Assembly (NCBI GenBank): GCA_900708905.1
Contig: CAADRB010000010.1
Coordinates: 2,793,329 to 2,857,328, forward strand
Length of the DNA: 64,000 nt
Direction: 5' to 3'
DNA from: Hymenolepis diminuta
Taxonomy: Eukaryota > Platyhelminthes > Cestoda > Cyclophyllidea > Hymenolepididae
The notes under the pieces are model-generated. The model saw nothing but the letters and a program-made list of their open reading frames with translations, ran no database searches and was not told the DNA's origin. This document shows positions 40,640 through 52,543 of this stretch, piece by piece. The translations under genes were made by a program, and so were the position numbers. The first letter of the stretch is position 1, and each line of letters begins with the position of its first letter.

Positions 40640-40950
40640 AATGAAAGTAATGCTTTTGCACAATCGACCGGATCGTTATTCCTCGGACAAAACAATTAAC
40701 AAGAACTAGTAGCGTCCGAAATTCGGGTGTTGAAAGTCTTACAGACGAAAAGGATGGTTGAAACGACACATCCCAGGTTATCATCCAATTGAGCCCTTTG
40801 ATATATTGTTTGAAAAAGCAGTATATGTTTTTCGGGCTGAGAAGAGAAGAATTAATTATAATAAACCCCATGGACTAAATTCCCCAACATTTTCCGTAAA
40901 ATAATTTCCTTCTGCTGTAGCTATGTATCTGCTTGTCCGATTTTGCTCTT
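40640..40950 (+). repeat. Dispersed repeat R3, copy 2
   Basis: Partner of 7090-7335 in the same orientation. A 108-codon minus-strand ORF (40871-40545) overlaps it; I do not count that as a gene because the same stretch is a dispersed repeat and the other copy is not open. Confidence 0.55.
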
Positions 40951-42661
40951 GAATCATTTATCTTTCTCCGATTTTCATTTAAGAACGTTCTTGGGTCGTT
41001 TTCAAAGATTTTTCGACTGTATTATTTTGCCTTAGGGATCGTATATATCATAAAGGCGGAATTAATTAATGTATTTATTTACATAGTTAGTTCACTAGGT
41101 GGTAAGTTTTCAATAATATGATTTACTGAGGTGAGATGACATTTAGAGATTTCTCTCCTTTTCGCTATATTTTGACTTACAAAGATATTTGAAAATTTCT
41201 ATTCAGGTGAAGGTTAGCCATGACAGTAATTGAGTAGAAATGGCTGTAGAACTCAAGTTTTCAATGATAAATGTTAAAGTTGTTCTCTATTTTAAGAATT
41301 GAGAAACTTGATTATTATTCCGTTCTTTCTTAAAATAAATATGAAGGTAGGGAGAACTTTAAAAATGTGTATCTAAGTTACATAAGAATTCTTCTATACT
41401 TACTTAAAATATCGAGACTCCATTATGGAACCTGTGATTTTGAAATTTTGGATGCGTAGCTTTATATTCACATATTTGTTCATTTGTTTATGATATTTAA
41501 TAATCTTTTCGCGTTAGATAAAAAAATAACTGCAAAGTTGAATGAATTTTCAGTGAAAACGTTTACGGCTCTGTAACATTTTGCTTTCTGATACAAACTG
41601 GGCATTTTCAGAAGGTTTTTAGAAATATTAGAAAATAAATCGCTAATCTTTCAGCATTATCTGCCCCCAACGTTTTGATACCTGTTTGGCAGCCCTTTAT
41701 TTTATTAGGCTGACGATCATCAAGTAAAGTTGGCAATTTATTTAATTGCATACAGTGAAGAGCGTTTTAAAGAATGTCACGTATAATTTCTAGTAAGATT
41801 TTAGCTTCTTTAAATATTTTATTGGACGGTAGGCAAATAATTACATTAAACTTGTTTTATTTGCGGAGAAATCTACCATTCAAATTTGCAAGAGAATGGT
41901 GATTTATTTAGATCCCTGTTACAACGACATTAAGATATTCTGAAAAATGTGTTTAAATTAATAGAAGTAGAATTTTAATTAAATTTTTTGATAGAAAAAT
42001 TTGTCACAAATTATAATGTAAGTTGATGCTGATCTAATGACGAAGTGTAATGATATGAGAGTTTATACTTTAAAACAGAGATTGTTTTTTTAGATCTCTG
42101 AATACAACTATTGGTTCAATATGGTTACGCGGTAGCGATTGCCAAGCATACTCATAAAATTATTCTCACGTTAACAGTTATGAATAGGATATTTTAATTT
42201 GTCCACTTTCTCGTTTACATGGCCGAATTGAAGAGGCAGACAAATATAAGGATATGATTTCCAAGCGGGCCGTAGCTGCACCTAAACAAAACACCTACTA
42301 TCCAATAGCACTCTGATTTTGATCGTTTTTTGCATGTTAGAGGTGGAAACTGTCCCAATTGCTTTAAATATCTCACTAATAAGATCGAAAATTTTCAATA
42401 GTGGCATCTAATCCCCCTGAAAATTCAAACAAACCTGATCGAAATTCGTTCTTATTTTCCAGTTCTTCTGGTTTTAAATATTATCTCAGTTTCCGAACGG
42501 ATTAAGACACTTATTTACACCACTGGTCAGACGTACATTTTGCGTTTCACTCCGTTTCGCATATAACTAGTTCTAGTAGACCCACTTTTATGACCTTTCA
42601 GAGAGGGGACAGGCGCTCTCATCTTCTAACGCAAAACTTTTGCGTCACAGTTGTTTTTTCT

Positions 42662-42680
42662 TATATATATATATATATAT
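42662..42680. repeat. (TA)n microsatellite
   Basis: A perfect TA run of about nine units in intergenic DNA. Confidence 0.9.
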
Positions 42681-43351
42681 TTTGTGAGTCAGTTCATTGA
42701 AGAATTGAAATACATAGGTTTTCGTTTCACGCACTGGTAATTCATAACCTGTAACATTTGCCCTGAGTCTAACACGAAAATGCAAGGGAATGTTTGCCAG
42801 TGACAACCTATAAGATATTTCCCGACCTCGATCTAAAGATGTCATCTCAAGAAATGACAGATTTAGTTTTTTTGTTAACTGGTCATCGATTCACTCAAGT
42901 TTAAGATATTCATTAAAATTCGAACGCTGTTCAAATTGATCGAACTCATGATTTATTAAGGAGTTGTACACGAATAGGGATTTTACAGTTGCGGATACAC
43001 CAGTGTTCCCATACATCAACACATTTCCTCTCAAAAGTTTGACAGCACCATAGACCACAATAATTTCAGTCCTCCATTGTTAGAGCAGCAGTTAGGGATT
43101 TCGAAAATCCGCTTCTTTTTATTCAAATAAATGCATCCGCAATCTCATAAGCTTGTGGTAGCGTAGAAAACAAAATTTAATTTTGAAAATAATGAGACTA
43201 CTTGATTTACTTGGCTAAGTTGAATTATTGTATTTAATTTATGAACAAACATGGTCGGTGTGAAACCAACCTTTCGAGCGACAACTCAGTGGTCAACGTG
43301 ACTAAAAATCAATAAATCAACACATTCAAAAAACGGCCCGACAAGCAAACA

Positions 43352-43735
43352 ATGGACCCTCAAAAGCCACAAACAAAAATTTCAGAATGGTCCTATCGTA
43401 ATCCAAATGGTCTCCAACCTTACGTAGCTTTCCCAGAGGATTACATTAGCCCAGAAAATCTATGTTATAATGCACCACCCATTCCCGTAGACAACGTATT
43501 CCCCCTAAACGCGAAATTGATGCCCTGGCATGGCTACACAGGGGCCAAAGGCTTCTTTTATGAACAAGCGATGCCATACTGTGCTAGCCAATATTTAATT
43601 AATAACAACAAAAAGGGTTGCAACGTTATTATCGAACAATGCAGACAACTACAACACCACGGATGCAATAGATCCACAACACCAAGAGGGAAACTACTTA
43701 ATTTTCAGCAAAATGACGGCAAATACTTTATATGA
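43352..43735 (+). CDS. Unrecognised 127-residue protein, intronless
   Basis: An open frame of 127 codons with a plausible ATG (aagcaaacaATGG) and TGA, in DNA whose composition is less AT-rich than its flanks. The product is Pro-, Asn- and Cys-containing, with no signal peptide or membrane segment: MDPQKPQTK at the start, a PPIPVDNVFPLN stretch, WHGYTGAKGFFYEQ and several cysteines in the C-terminal half. I do not recognise a family. Small soluble proteins of this composition include sperm or ciliary microtubule-associated proteins, but that is only a guess. It is tail-to-tail with GINS2, with 58 bases between stop codons. The low-bias composition and lack of repeats favour a real gene over chance, but no homology supports it here. 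Confidence 0.55.
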   Translation: MDPQKPQTKISEWSYRNPNGLQPYVAFPEDYISPENLCYNAPPIPVDNVFPLNAKLMPWHGYTGAKGFFYEQAMPYCASQYLINNNKKGCNVIIEQCRQLQHHGCNRSTTPRGKLLNFQQNDGKYFI

Positions 43736-43793
43736 AGAAAAGAACTCAATACACCACCTAATATATTAATTTAGGAAACAATTATAACCTTGT

Positions 43794-44560
43794 TTATACA
43801 TCTGCCATTGATAGGCTACTTTGAGAGAGATTTGTTTTACTTTCATATCGCTGTCTCGTTGTACGAATAACAGCTAGTTGATCAAGAGAGTTGGTAAGGA
43901 GATTCCGCGCAGTAGATAGCTCTAAAGGTGTGAGTTGAGAAACACGAGCAGTGACAGCACCACTGAGAATGAAACTGTTGACAGATGCCACAAATTTTCC
44001 CACTCGAGCATCCCAAATGTCCTTTACAAGCGTACGAATTTCTTCACGGCTAAAAAAAATAATATTTTCAGAAATAGCTTTAAATTACTCTGAAATATCA
44101 TCTGAGGCATGCTGGAGAAGGAGGATTGCCAATTCGGCATAATGAGGATGAGGAGGAGTAGTGCAACCGGTATCGTTGTCTTCTGCCTCCTTGAATTCAG
44201 ATAGTTGTGTTACCGATAACCAAGAAGGAGGCATTAGACGACATTTTTGTTGTTGGCGCAAAAAGAGAGCGATCCAGTAGGGAACATCGACGGGTACATT
44301 GGGTTGAAATGGACCAACCTTATCTCACATAAAACCAATTTAGGATAGAACAACTATAAGAATATTAGCGAATAATAAGCAGATGACTCTATATACAAAC
44401 TTAACATCAAACAACCAGTTGAATAAAATACTACAGAAATAAAAGCAGGAAAAAGGATTTCAACCTGTGAATCAAGAAGATCAACAGCTTCCATCCGAAC
44501 TCTAGGTACAATAGTTATGAGTTCATCCTCAGCTAAGAACTCCAATTCAGTAGGATCCAT
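43794..44560 (-). CDS. GINS2: DNA replication complex GINS protein Psf2, complete (3 exons)
   Basis: Subunit of the GINS tetramer, part of the CMG replicative helicase. Exons in transcript order: 44560-44465, 44318-44089, 44049-43794, in phase, giving 193 codons plus TAA (the human protein is 185). Landmarks: ELEFLAEDELITIVP at the N-terminus, VGPFQPNVPVDVPYWIALFL, QKCRLMPPSWL, HYAELAILLLQHASDDI and EIRTLVKDIWDARVGKF, all matching Psf2. The second intron (44050-44088) is only 39 bases. The tail has the LTPLELSTARNLL segment and a serine-rich end. It is divergent from PRMT5, whose ATG is 597 bases away, so the two may share regulatory sequence. Confidence 0.96.
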
Positions 44561-45157
44561 TTTATAACTAGCGCTTCCTGCTTAGTATTCGATTGTGATC
44601 CGATTAAAGTAAAGTTAAAATTATTTTTAAAAAACAAACAACTTTGGATTAGATACTATATAAATTGCAATATTTATGAGCTTTGCAACACAAGTGCGCA
44701 ATTAAATAACAAAGTATCAAAGTATAAATGTAATGTAATTAATATTGGAAGTTGATATAACCTAATATTAATCACACATATTATCTTCCATTATTCTTTT
44801 TAACTATAATTTAGACAGGATTTTATTCTACAAGATCCGCTATCTTACATCTCAAAATTTACTTTCAATATGACCTAAGTTAACCCAAGGTGAAGGTAGT
44901 AATTTTAACTGTGAAAGGGTGTGGGACACTTTCAAGTTTTGCGCTTTGTTGAGTTGTCGCATATATTGTGATCATTATTATTTGTAAATTTATTTTCTCC
45001 CTTTAGGGCCATTAATAATGATTTTTTGATATTTCCATACTTTATATTCATTTCATTTTGCTCTTATGCACTTACTAACTTCATTCTAGAGTAACCTAGT
45101 TTGTATTACTAAAGCTTTTCAAACATACTCTTTAATAACTTTACCAGTTTTAGTACA
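44561..45157. other. Intergenic between divergent GINS2 and PRMT5
   Basis: This AT-rich 597-base stretch separates two oppositely transcribed genes and must hold both promoter regions. I see no reliable TATA box or initiator. A pyrimidine-rich ttaccagttttag lies just before the PRMT5 ATG and could be a trans-splice acceptor, which is inference. Confidence 0.5.
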
Positions 45158-48100
45158 ATGGAGTCAAAAAATCTCGTTGGTCTTCGTATAAAAAATTGTG
45201 AAAACCTTCAAAACCAATATCAGATTGGTTCAAAGGCTGGGTAAATCATATTTGATTCAATTTTTATTCAGAATCATAGTTTTGCCTTCGTTGGAGTTGA
45301 TCTCTTTCCTCCTTGCAAAAATAAGCCGCGATCACGCCAAGAAATCGATGAATTGCTGCCTTTTGTTGGATCAGAGGATGTTCATTTTGAGAATGGAATG
45401 TCCATGTCCGAATGCACTGTAGGATACATATCGGAGTGGATAGATTGCGATTCCTCAGATGAAGAGCAATCCCTTATTTCCCAATATGGTCTAAAAAAAG
45501 AAATTGCTTGGGCTGTTCATCTTTCTCTTTCTGCCATTCATATTCCTCTTCGACATGCCAACAATGTCAAACTTGCGCAAGTCTTGACATCATTTATCAA
45601 ATCACAAGTTACTCCATGTCGGGTTCGTTTGCGAATTCTTTTTTTCTAATGCTGCGCCTGTTCTAGTTTTGGATCACGGTTCCTCTGTGCTTACAAACTG
45701 ACAGTGCATTTGAGGATAATGGTACGTCTCCTTTCCGATTATATAACTGATATAATGTTGCTCGATGTAATTTTACTAGAGAAAGATGCCTGGCCATCTG
45801 TGTAAGCTTACGTAGGAATATTCTGCAAACAGTTTACTTTTGACTGTCAAATGTAGATGGATAAGTAAATGGCACTTAACGGCCGACTCCTATGAACACC
45901 ACAAACAGGATTGAAAGAAGACAGAAATTGGAGCGTAAAATGAGTCATGTATCGGAGTGAGAGAAGCATTTGATGCTAACTGTAAAGGGACTGCTCGACA
46001 GATAGCTTTAAGGACTGATTAGCAATGGGCCAAGATCATTTTAGATTTAAAAATATGTAACATTGCTAGAGTAAGTCCGCTAAACTATCTGGAGAATAAA
46101 TAATTGAAGATTGGAGAGAACATGGTTCTCAGTCTTATTTCGCTGGGAATTAAAAAGGGTCTAGAAAGACAGTTTGTTCATTCTTACTCCTTCCATTGGA
46201 AAGGCTGGGGCTCTCCGGGTAGTTGGAATTCATTAGACGCTAACATATTCTATCTTAATTTAATAGTCTTTATTTCGCGTAATAGGATTTCTCGATAGTA
46301 AATGCGCTCATGGTTTCTTTCTAATTCTCATGGGTATCAAATAGCTTGAAAGTTTCTATGTAAGTGAACTAGGTTTGTTGTTTCTTATCAGCCTAAAAGC
46401 TGAAGAATAACTTCCTATTTGATTGGCAATATATTTTCGAACTAGATGTTAAATCACAGTTTTATTTAATTTTTTACCTCCAAGTGCTGGTGTAAACTGT
46501 ATGAAAGTACTGCACTTCACTCCTCTACGCCCAAAGCACATCTGTGTATTCATTTTTGACTAACTTAACGATTCATCTTAGCATAGCAGTCATGATGTTT
46601 AAAGTTGACTTAGTGAAATTTTGACCCCGGAATTTTGAAGAAAAATCATCTGATCGAACTCCTTGTACGTCATTATTCTAGAAAGGCATTTTTATTTTTG
46701 GCATTTTTAAGAATTTTAAGTCTGTTCTTATCAGCTACCCTTGTCACTATGATGAAAGATCATGATCCCTGAGAACGTTAGAAGATGTGTTCATTTTCAA
46801 CTTGTGTGTGCTGTATAATCTTGTCTTCTTTCTTTAATAGAGTTATCTTCTCAATCCTCATCACCATGGCACTGGTGGAATGAGTTGGTGACTTTGGCGG
46901 GCCCAGTTGTGAGTGAATCCCTCTTCCTTGTCCTTGAAATGACCCTCAATTTGCCCGAGGAGGGTGTGATTTCTCGGTGGATCAGTGAACCTGTGGCCGC
47001 CTTGGCTCTTTCCACCAATCTCTTTATTTCCAACTCCAAGGGATTCCCCATTCTTTCTCGTCCACATCAGACCATTTTGAGGAGATTTCTCAAGGTACTT
47101 TTGCCTTTTTTAGTATTAATTTTATAAATTATAGGCTTTTAATTATAATTAAAATCCAGGCTCGGTGTTCGGCCTAGCGTAAGTTTTTTTAAACGGGTAA
47201 TTTGTGATTTACTTCTATTAAATTAAACTTTTAGTAGTAATAGTAATCTACAGAAGTTGTAAGTAAGGAAGTCGGGCACAGTTGAATCAAAGATTAATTT
47301 TTATTTATAACAGCAATAATTGACAGACATATTTAAGTAGTCAGAAAGCGGTGAGTCAGTATTTGTTGAGAAATTATAGAGATGGAGTGTTGCGGCCCAC
47401 TTTGTTCAGGTGTGCTGCAATAAACTGTGTCGCTTGATGTTTGATATTCCCCGTTGAATAGAATTTTACAAAACTTTTTTAACTGCCATGTGTGATAGGC
47501 ATATTTTTACCTCTGCAACTTTATATTCATATTTTGCAGGCGATTTCTCTAAATTTCTCTAATCATCTCTTTATATTATCCTTAATATCCCCGTTTTAGC
47601 TTAATGCTCAGGTGATTTTGACCGGAGAAAGTTGGCATGGACGAGGCTTTGTTGTCTATAGGCAATACGTCAATTGGATTTGGAAGTGTACCTGTGAAGC
47701 CAGATCATCCTACGAGGAGCAATCACTGGGTTACGAAAATCGCCTTCAGGTTAGATCACTTTTTTAATTGACACATATTTCTCCCCTGCTACTCTTTGTA
47801 AACAAGTAGCAAGTTAATTTGGAGCCTTTCGTGTAATTTCTTATTTGAGTCACAAGACCGACTCTTCTTGGTTTAATGATACCGATCAATAAGCACTTAA
47901 CTTCGTAGACCAGTATTCTGGGATGAATCATAAAAGCTTAATTATGGAACGTGCGCTGTCCATTTGGTAAATATTGCACAACCTGAGTTCAAAAATCAAA
48001 TGAAGTAAAATTTTGATACCTTAGCGTTGCTCCTTGTATCTTTTTTTGATCCCCTCATTTTTATCCCCTGTTGGGTTTACTGTTATCCGACTTCAACTGC

Positions 48101-51100
48101 TTTCTAAAAGGTCAAAAAATTATATACGATTATTTGGGTTTGGGTCTTTAGCATGTCATAGTTGGCCTTTGTTCTAATGGTCCGCGTTTATGAGAAAGAA
48201 GCCGTGATTTATTGACAATAGAAGTGATCGTGGACAGTGAATCGGAACACTGCATTTCTTATACTGAACGAAGTTGGGAGAGGGGAGGAAAGATGTCAGT
48301 ACTAAGCTGGGGCGACCCGGATTATGTTGCGAACTCGGATCCGAGGTTGTATAACTTTTCGAACGTTGTTCGTTGATGAGCAACTAATCAAAATTGTCAG
48401 CGCGTAGAGGTATGAGTCAGTATTTGCGCACTACATATAGATGACAAACAGATCGGTGGGACATCTTATCTTTCATACTCTTACAGACCTTTGCCTCTTT
48501 TCATTCTATACTGCCTTTTCTATATTATGCCATTTAATATATACTTATTTAGGCTATGCTTTTCCTGGATTTTGTCCTTTCGAGTGTTTACCGAATAGGC
48601 ATGGATATTCAATTCGACTCCTTAAAAGTTCTGAATTGCTGACCGATCATTAAATATGTTAAGGAAGGCTTAATTTAAATGAGGCATTTACTATGGGCAT
48701 TTTTTTTATTATTTGAATTCTCCAGCTACATGCATTAAGCTATTCCACTCTTTCGGTCTGAGATCACATCTATGCCCATTAAGTAATCAAATAAATATTT
48801 GTCTTCCAGGAACCCTTGCAGCCACTACAAGATAATCTCTCCTCAGCCACTTATGATGTTTTTCAAATGGATCCTTATAAGTACAAGGCCTACGAAGAAG
48901 TGCGTTTTATGGAGTATTTTTGTTCACATTCTAGTTTCCTTTCATTATTTTTCTAGTTTCTGCTCTTCTAGGCGATTTATTTGGCTTTGATGTCCCGCTC
49001 TGGTTTTAACGGTTTTGCCAATTCAGAAGGTGACGACATAACTCCTGCTGCTAATAAACAGGTAAGCTGTTTTTGGGGTGATCTGAAGGTATTGGTGTCC
49101 AGGAATGGGTCTAATGCTTAGTATCCGCCCAAGTACTGTTCTGCCATACTATCGTGTTCGTATGTTCTTAGTCGATTATCTAAGGTGAGATTTTTTATAG
49201 AGATTCATTTTATCTAGTTCTACGAACAATGTAAACTGATATCTGATTATGATGCTTTGAGTGTTATTCAAAAACAATGTGCAAGTCAATGCTTTTCTTG
49301 GGAAGTGCAAATCTCTGAAACATTGCCATTTGATTATAAGAAATGGAGACAAGCTTGTAGAGTTGATATGAAGTTAGAAAAGAAATTCTTCATGGGAAAA
49401 TTAAGGTGGTGGAATCAAATACTTTCGGAGCGGTTGCACGACATCTGAAGGCTTCATTCCTTGTGCACTGGATTATCGATTTTAGGGTTTCCACGCTCGT
49501 GCCTGAGAATGCAATCCAGTCATTGCTGCGCAGTATTGGTTAACTAATCATTTCTTATGTACTGAAATCTTTATCATTCTTATTAAACTAGTCGTCATCA
49601 ATCCTACTTCATCTTCCGATGGAGTGTTTCTATTTGACCAATAAGAACTATCGATAAATAACAATAATGCCAAACCAATTATTAGATTTAAGGTGGATTG
49701 TTATTCATACTTGAACAGTTCGTTTTTCTTCGTGCCTTCCATAGATTATCTACATTTTGGGTGCTGGTCAAGGTCCATTTGTTGACGCCAGTCTTCAAGC
49801 AAGTTGCCGTTCCGGCTGTCCTGTTCGAATCTACGTTGTTGAGAAAAATCACAATGCCCTGCTTACCCTCAAGGTTTGTTTTCCCATATAGTTTAAATAG
49901 CACTGCCTTTTATACGATGATATTAACATACTGTTGTTATGGACCAGATCCATATTAAAGGAATAAGTCGATCTGGAAGTAACTGGGAAGCCTCGCTAGT
50001 CTATTGGCTCAAAGTTTAAGGCGTATATTTGTACATATGTGCATATTGTTTCAACGTGCGTGTCAGAGGCCACACGTCCAATGATGTGATGGCCAACAGC
50101 ATTGACTGAATCTGATCAACAAGAAGGATAGTGGAATGCAATTTTCTCATAAGAGTGACTCCGGGATACTTGCCATGTACCCAAGTTAAAGTTCTCTGAA
50201 CAGTCATGGAAGTTTTTATGGGGTAATGCTATTGAAACCAACACAATACTACAAATTACAACTGGTTGTTTCAATATCCTATAACTCCTCTTATTTTAGC
50301 GTCGACTACAAACAGAATGGGCAAACGAAGATGTGCACCTTGTGCCCGGAGATATGCGCTGTTTGGACAATCCGCCAGCCGAAAAAGCAGATATTTTTGT
50401 GAGCGAATTGTTGGGTTCGTTTGGTGACAATGAACTCAGTCCGGAATGTCTTGATGGCGCCCAACATATGCTCAAGGGTGAGCAATCTGTACACTTACGA
50501 TTATTTAGTAGTGTTAGCACTTCTGGTTTTGTTGAAGTGAAATGAGATATCTCAAACAAAAAGTATATCATCCTGTCTTGATGCATTGATGAAGCATTGG
50601 TCAGCATGCACGCTTGCCATGCCAGAGGTCATGGGTTCGATTCCTATCTATGGGAGGGCCAACTGCAGTGGTTAGGTCTGACTGATAGAGGGTGGCAGAA
50701 TTTGCATCCCTCGCCAGGAAGACACCAAATACCATTGTCTACTCAAGATGAGCGTTAAGAAATGCCTTCCTAAATGGGCTTGGAAGCTATTATTATTTTG
50801 CTTTGATGGCCACATTTTTAAATAATGTCCTGATGATCCCTTCGGCTTAAAATTCCAAAAGGATCATTAAGTCATAGTAGTATATGAGAAGCCCAATTAG
50901 GGCAAATAGGTACTATGTCATGGGACCTTATTGAGGCGTAAAAATAAAAAGATTCCAATATTAAGATAACGTGATGCATGTGTCGTCTTCAATTCTAGGC
51001 CATTTCAATTCCCTTACGTTATAGGAACTAAAAATTTTTCCCTTCTTAGATATTTTATGATAAAGTAGATGGAACTTACCTTTAATTTAAATCTGGAGGA

Positions 51101-52340
51101 TCACTTGGAAGTAAAATCATAGTTTCATCATTAGTCAGTTTATTCTGTAAACAAGGAAGATGAGAGCACAAGTACTAGGGTTTTATTTGGTGTTAGAATT
51201 GTACATAAGCATTCATTCTCAGTTTCTTAAAGATACTGTTACAGGAACTATGGTCTTGAGTTTGCATGTACTTCTGTAATGACCCTGGAACTGGTTCCCG
51301 ATGGTCTGACACATTTCTTGAACATTTAAACACCCGGGTATCGTTTAGGGAGTTGTTAAAAGAACCAAATGTTCTATTCCCTGAACAGAATCTATAAAAT
51401 TCTTTGATTGAATTTATCCCCTGGGGATTAGATTTTTCGTTTACTTTTCTTGTATACTCGCACCTGGGGATGACTCCTCACCTCTGTATTACTGACTAAT
51501 CTGCTAGTCAGCCAATCTTCTACGCCCAAACTATATGTAAACAGTATTAGCTAAATATGCTCTCACTTTTCCTATTGGGCTGCATTATATCTCGGTACGG
51601 AGAATAGAATATATCAACGGCAACAGCCTTATTAATAATCCTTTGTTTCAGATGACGGTATTAGTATTCCTGTTTCCTACACGTCATATATTGCACCTCT
51701 TCAATCCCAGCATATCCACATTAATGCCTCACGAGCAGAAAGCTATGTAAGTTATCTAACAACACCTACTTACCTCCTTACGACTGACATGTCATCTTCT
51801 CCTTTTTTCAGTCTAAATTTAGCAACCGTATACAGGAGGCCTCAGAGACACCATACGTCGTGCGACTGACAAACTGTAAAATACTTGCATCACCACAAAA
51901 AGCATTTACCTTCACTCATCCCAGAAAAGGTTTTCTCATCTTTCATTCATAATTTAATAGATATTGCGACTGGTTCAAATGAACGTTATTGCTGTCGTAC
52001 TTTCACCCCAAAGGATGACGGTGTCATCCACGGAATTGTTGGCTACTTTGAAGCTGTTCTCTATGAGAATGTTACATTGAGTAAATCACAATTACGTATA
52101 TCAATTCTGATGTCTTTTCCAGGCATTCATCCAGATAGACACAGTCCAAACATGTTCTCATGGTTTCCTATGGTATTCCCACTGAATATCGCCATTCCTG
52201 TGAAAACCGGCCAGGATATCAAACTTCATTTATGGCGATGTGTTTCTTCACGTCATGTTTGGTATGAATGGGCCGTCACAGAACCTCAAACTTCAAAGAT
52301 ACACAATTCTGCAGGAGCTGCTTATACGATTGGTCTTTAA
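45158..52340 (+). CDS. PRMT5: Protein arginine N-methyltransferase 5, complete (13 exons)
   Basis: Type II methyltransferase that makes symmetric dimethylarginine on Sm proteins and histones, normally with the WD-repeat partner MEP50. Exons: 45158-45240, 45280-45622, 45667-45721, 46841-47094, 47600-47749, 48810-48899, 48972-49061, 49745-49873, 50300-50477, 51652-51746, 51812-51929, 51961-52080, 52123-52340. They join in phase to 640 codons plus TAA (human 637). Landmarks: N-terminal TIM-barrel segment with HWWNELV and [19 protein letters not shown], whose Phe (about 313) is the family's symmetric-methylation determinant; SAM-binding LGAGQGP; and the catalytic double-E loop [11 protein letters not shown] (Glu about 434 and 443). 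The beta-barrel end includes [17 protein letters not shown] and a final YTIGL. Four introns are 31-44 bases. AATAAA at 52367-52372 is a likely polyadenylation signal. All key residues are intact. Confidence 0.98.
47885..48125 (+). repeat. Dispersed repeat R1, copy 3 (PRMT5 intron)
   Basis: Shares gaatcat.aaa.ctt, the att..taaatattg.aca.c..gag block and tcaaatgaagtaa with copies at 28030-28380 and 32100-32475. A GC-richer tail (to about 48380) follows it and may be a second element. Confidence 0.6.
50040..50215 (+). repeat. SINE-like repeat, partial copy (PRMT5 intron)
   Basis: Contains gatggccaacagcattgact, matching the body of the copies at 26590-26830 and 50585-50800. No tRNA-like head is visible. 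Confidence 0.45.
50585..50800 (+). repeat. tRNA-derived SINE-like element
   Basis: The head has a tRNA-like internal promoter: an A-box-like TGGTCAGCATGCAC segment and, about 30 bases later, a perfect B-box GGTTCGATTCC (50633-50643). It does not fold as a complete tRNA gene by eye, and a repeat-like body shared with two other blocks in the window follows. This fits an RNA polymerase III-transcribed SINE in the PRMT5 intron 50478-51651. Confidence 0.65.
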
Positions 52341-52366
52341 GAACGACCTCGTCTTATGCAGTAAAT

Positions 52367-52372
52367 AATAAA
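52367..52372 (+). terminator. Candidate PRMT5 polyadenylation signal AATAAA
   Basis: A canonical hexamer 27 bases after the PRMT5 stop codon. The short distance is typical of compact 3' untranslated regions; the cleavage site is not determined. Confidence 0.55.
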
Positions 52373-52543
52373 CAGCTATTTTATTACGACTGCTTCCTGC
52401 CATCTTTATTCAATATATAAAAACTTCTCCGTGTGTGAAATTAAATTATACATGTATATATTAAGCTTTATATATGGTAGCTATATAGACCATAGACACT
52501 TATTACGTGAAAAATTTATACAAGAAAGTATAAGACAATCGTG

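Larger units (their letters stand above)
39813..43351. other. Intergenic between SH3-B and the unknown ORF
   Basis: Mostly AT-rich, with short open frames only. Contains repeat R3 copy 2 (40640-40950) and a short (TA)n run at 42662-42680. More SH3-B 5' untranslated sequence may lie just above 39812. Confidence 0.55.

Noticed and set aside
40545..40871. 108-codon minus-strand ORF
   Set aside because: Overlaps repeat R3, whose other copy at 7090-7335 is not open; no domain recognised.
50585..50660. tRNA gene
   Set aside because: A- and B-box-like sequences are present but stems do not pair as a full cloverleaf by eye and a repeat body follows; a SINE is more likely.
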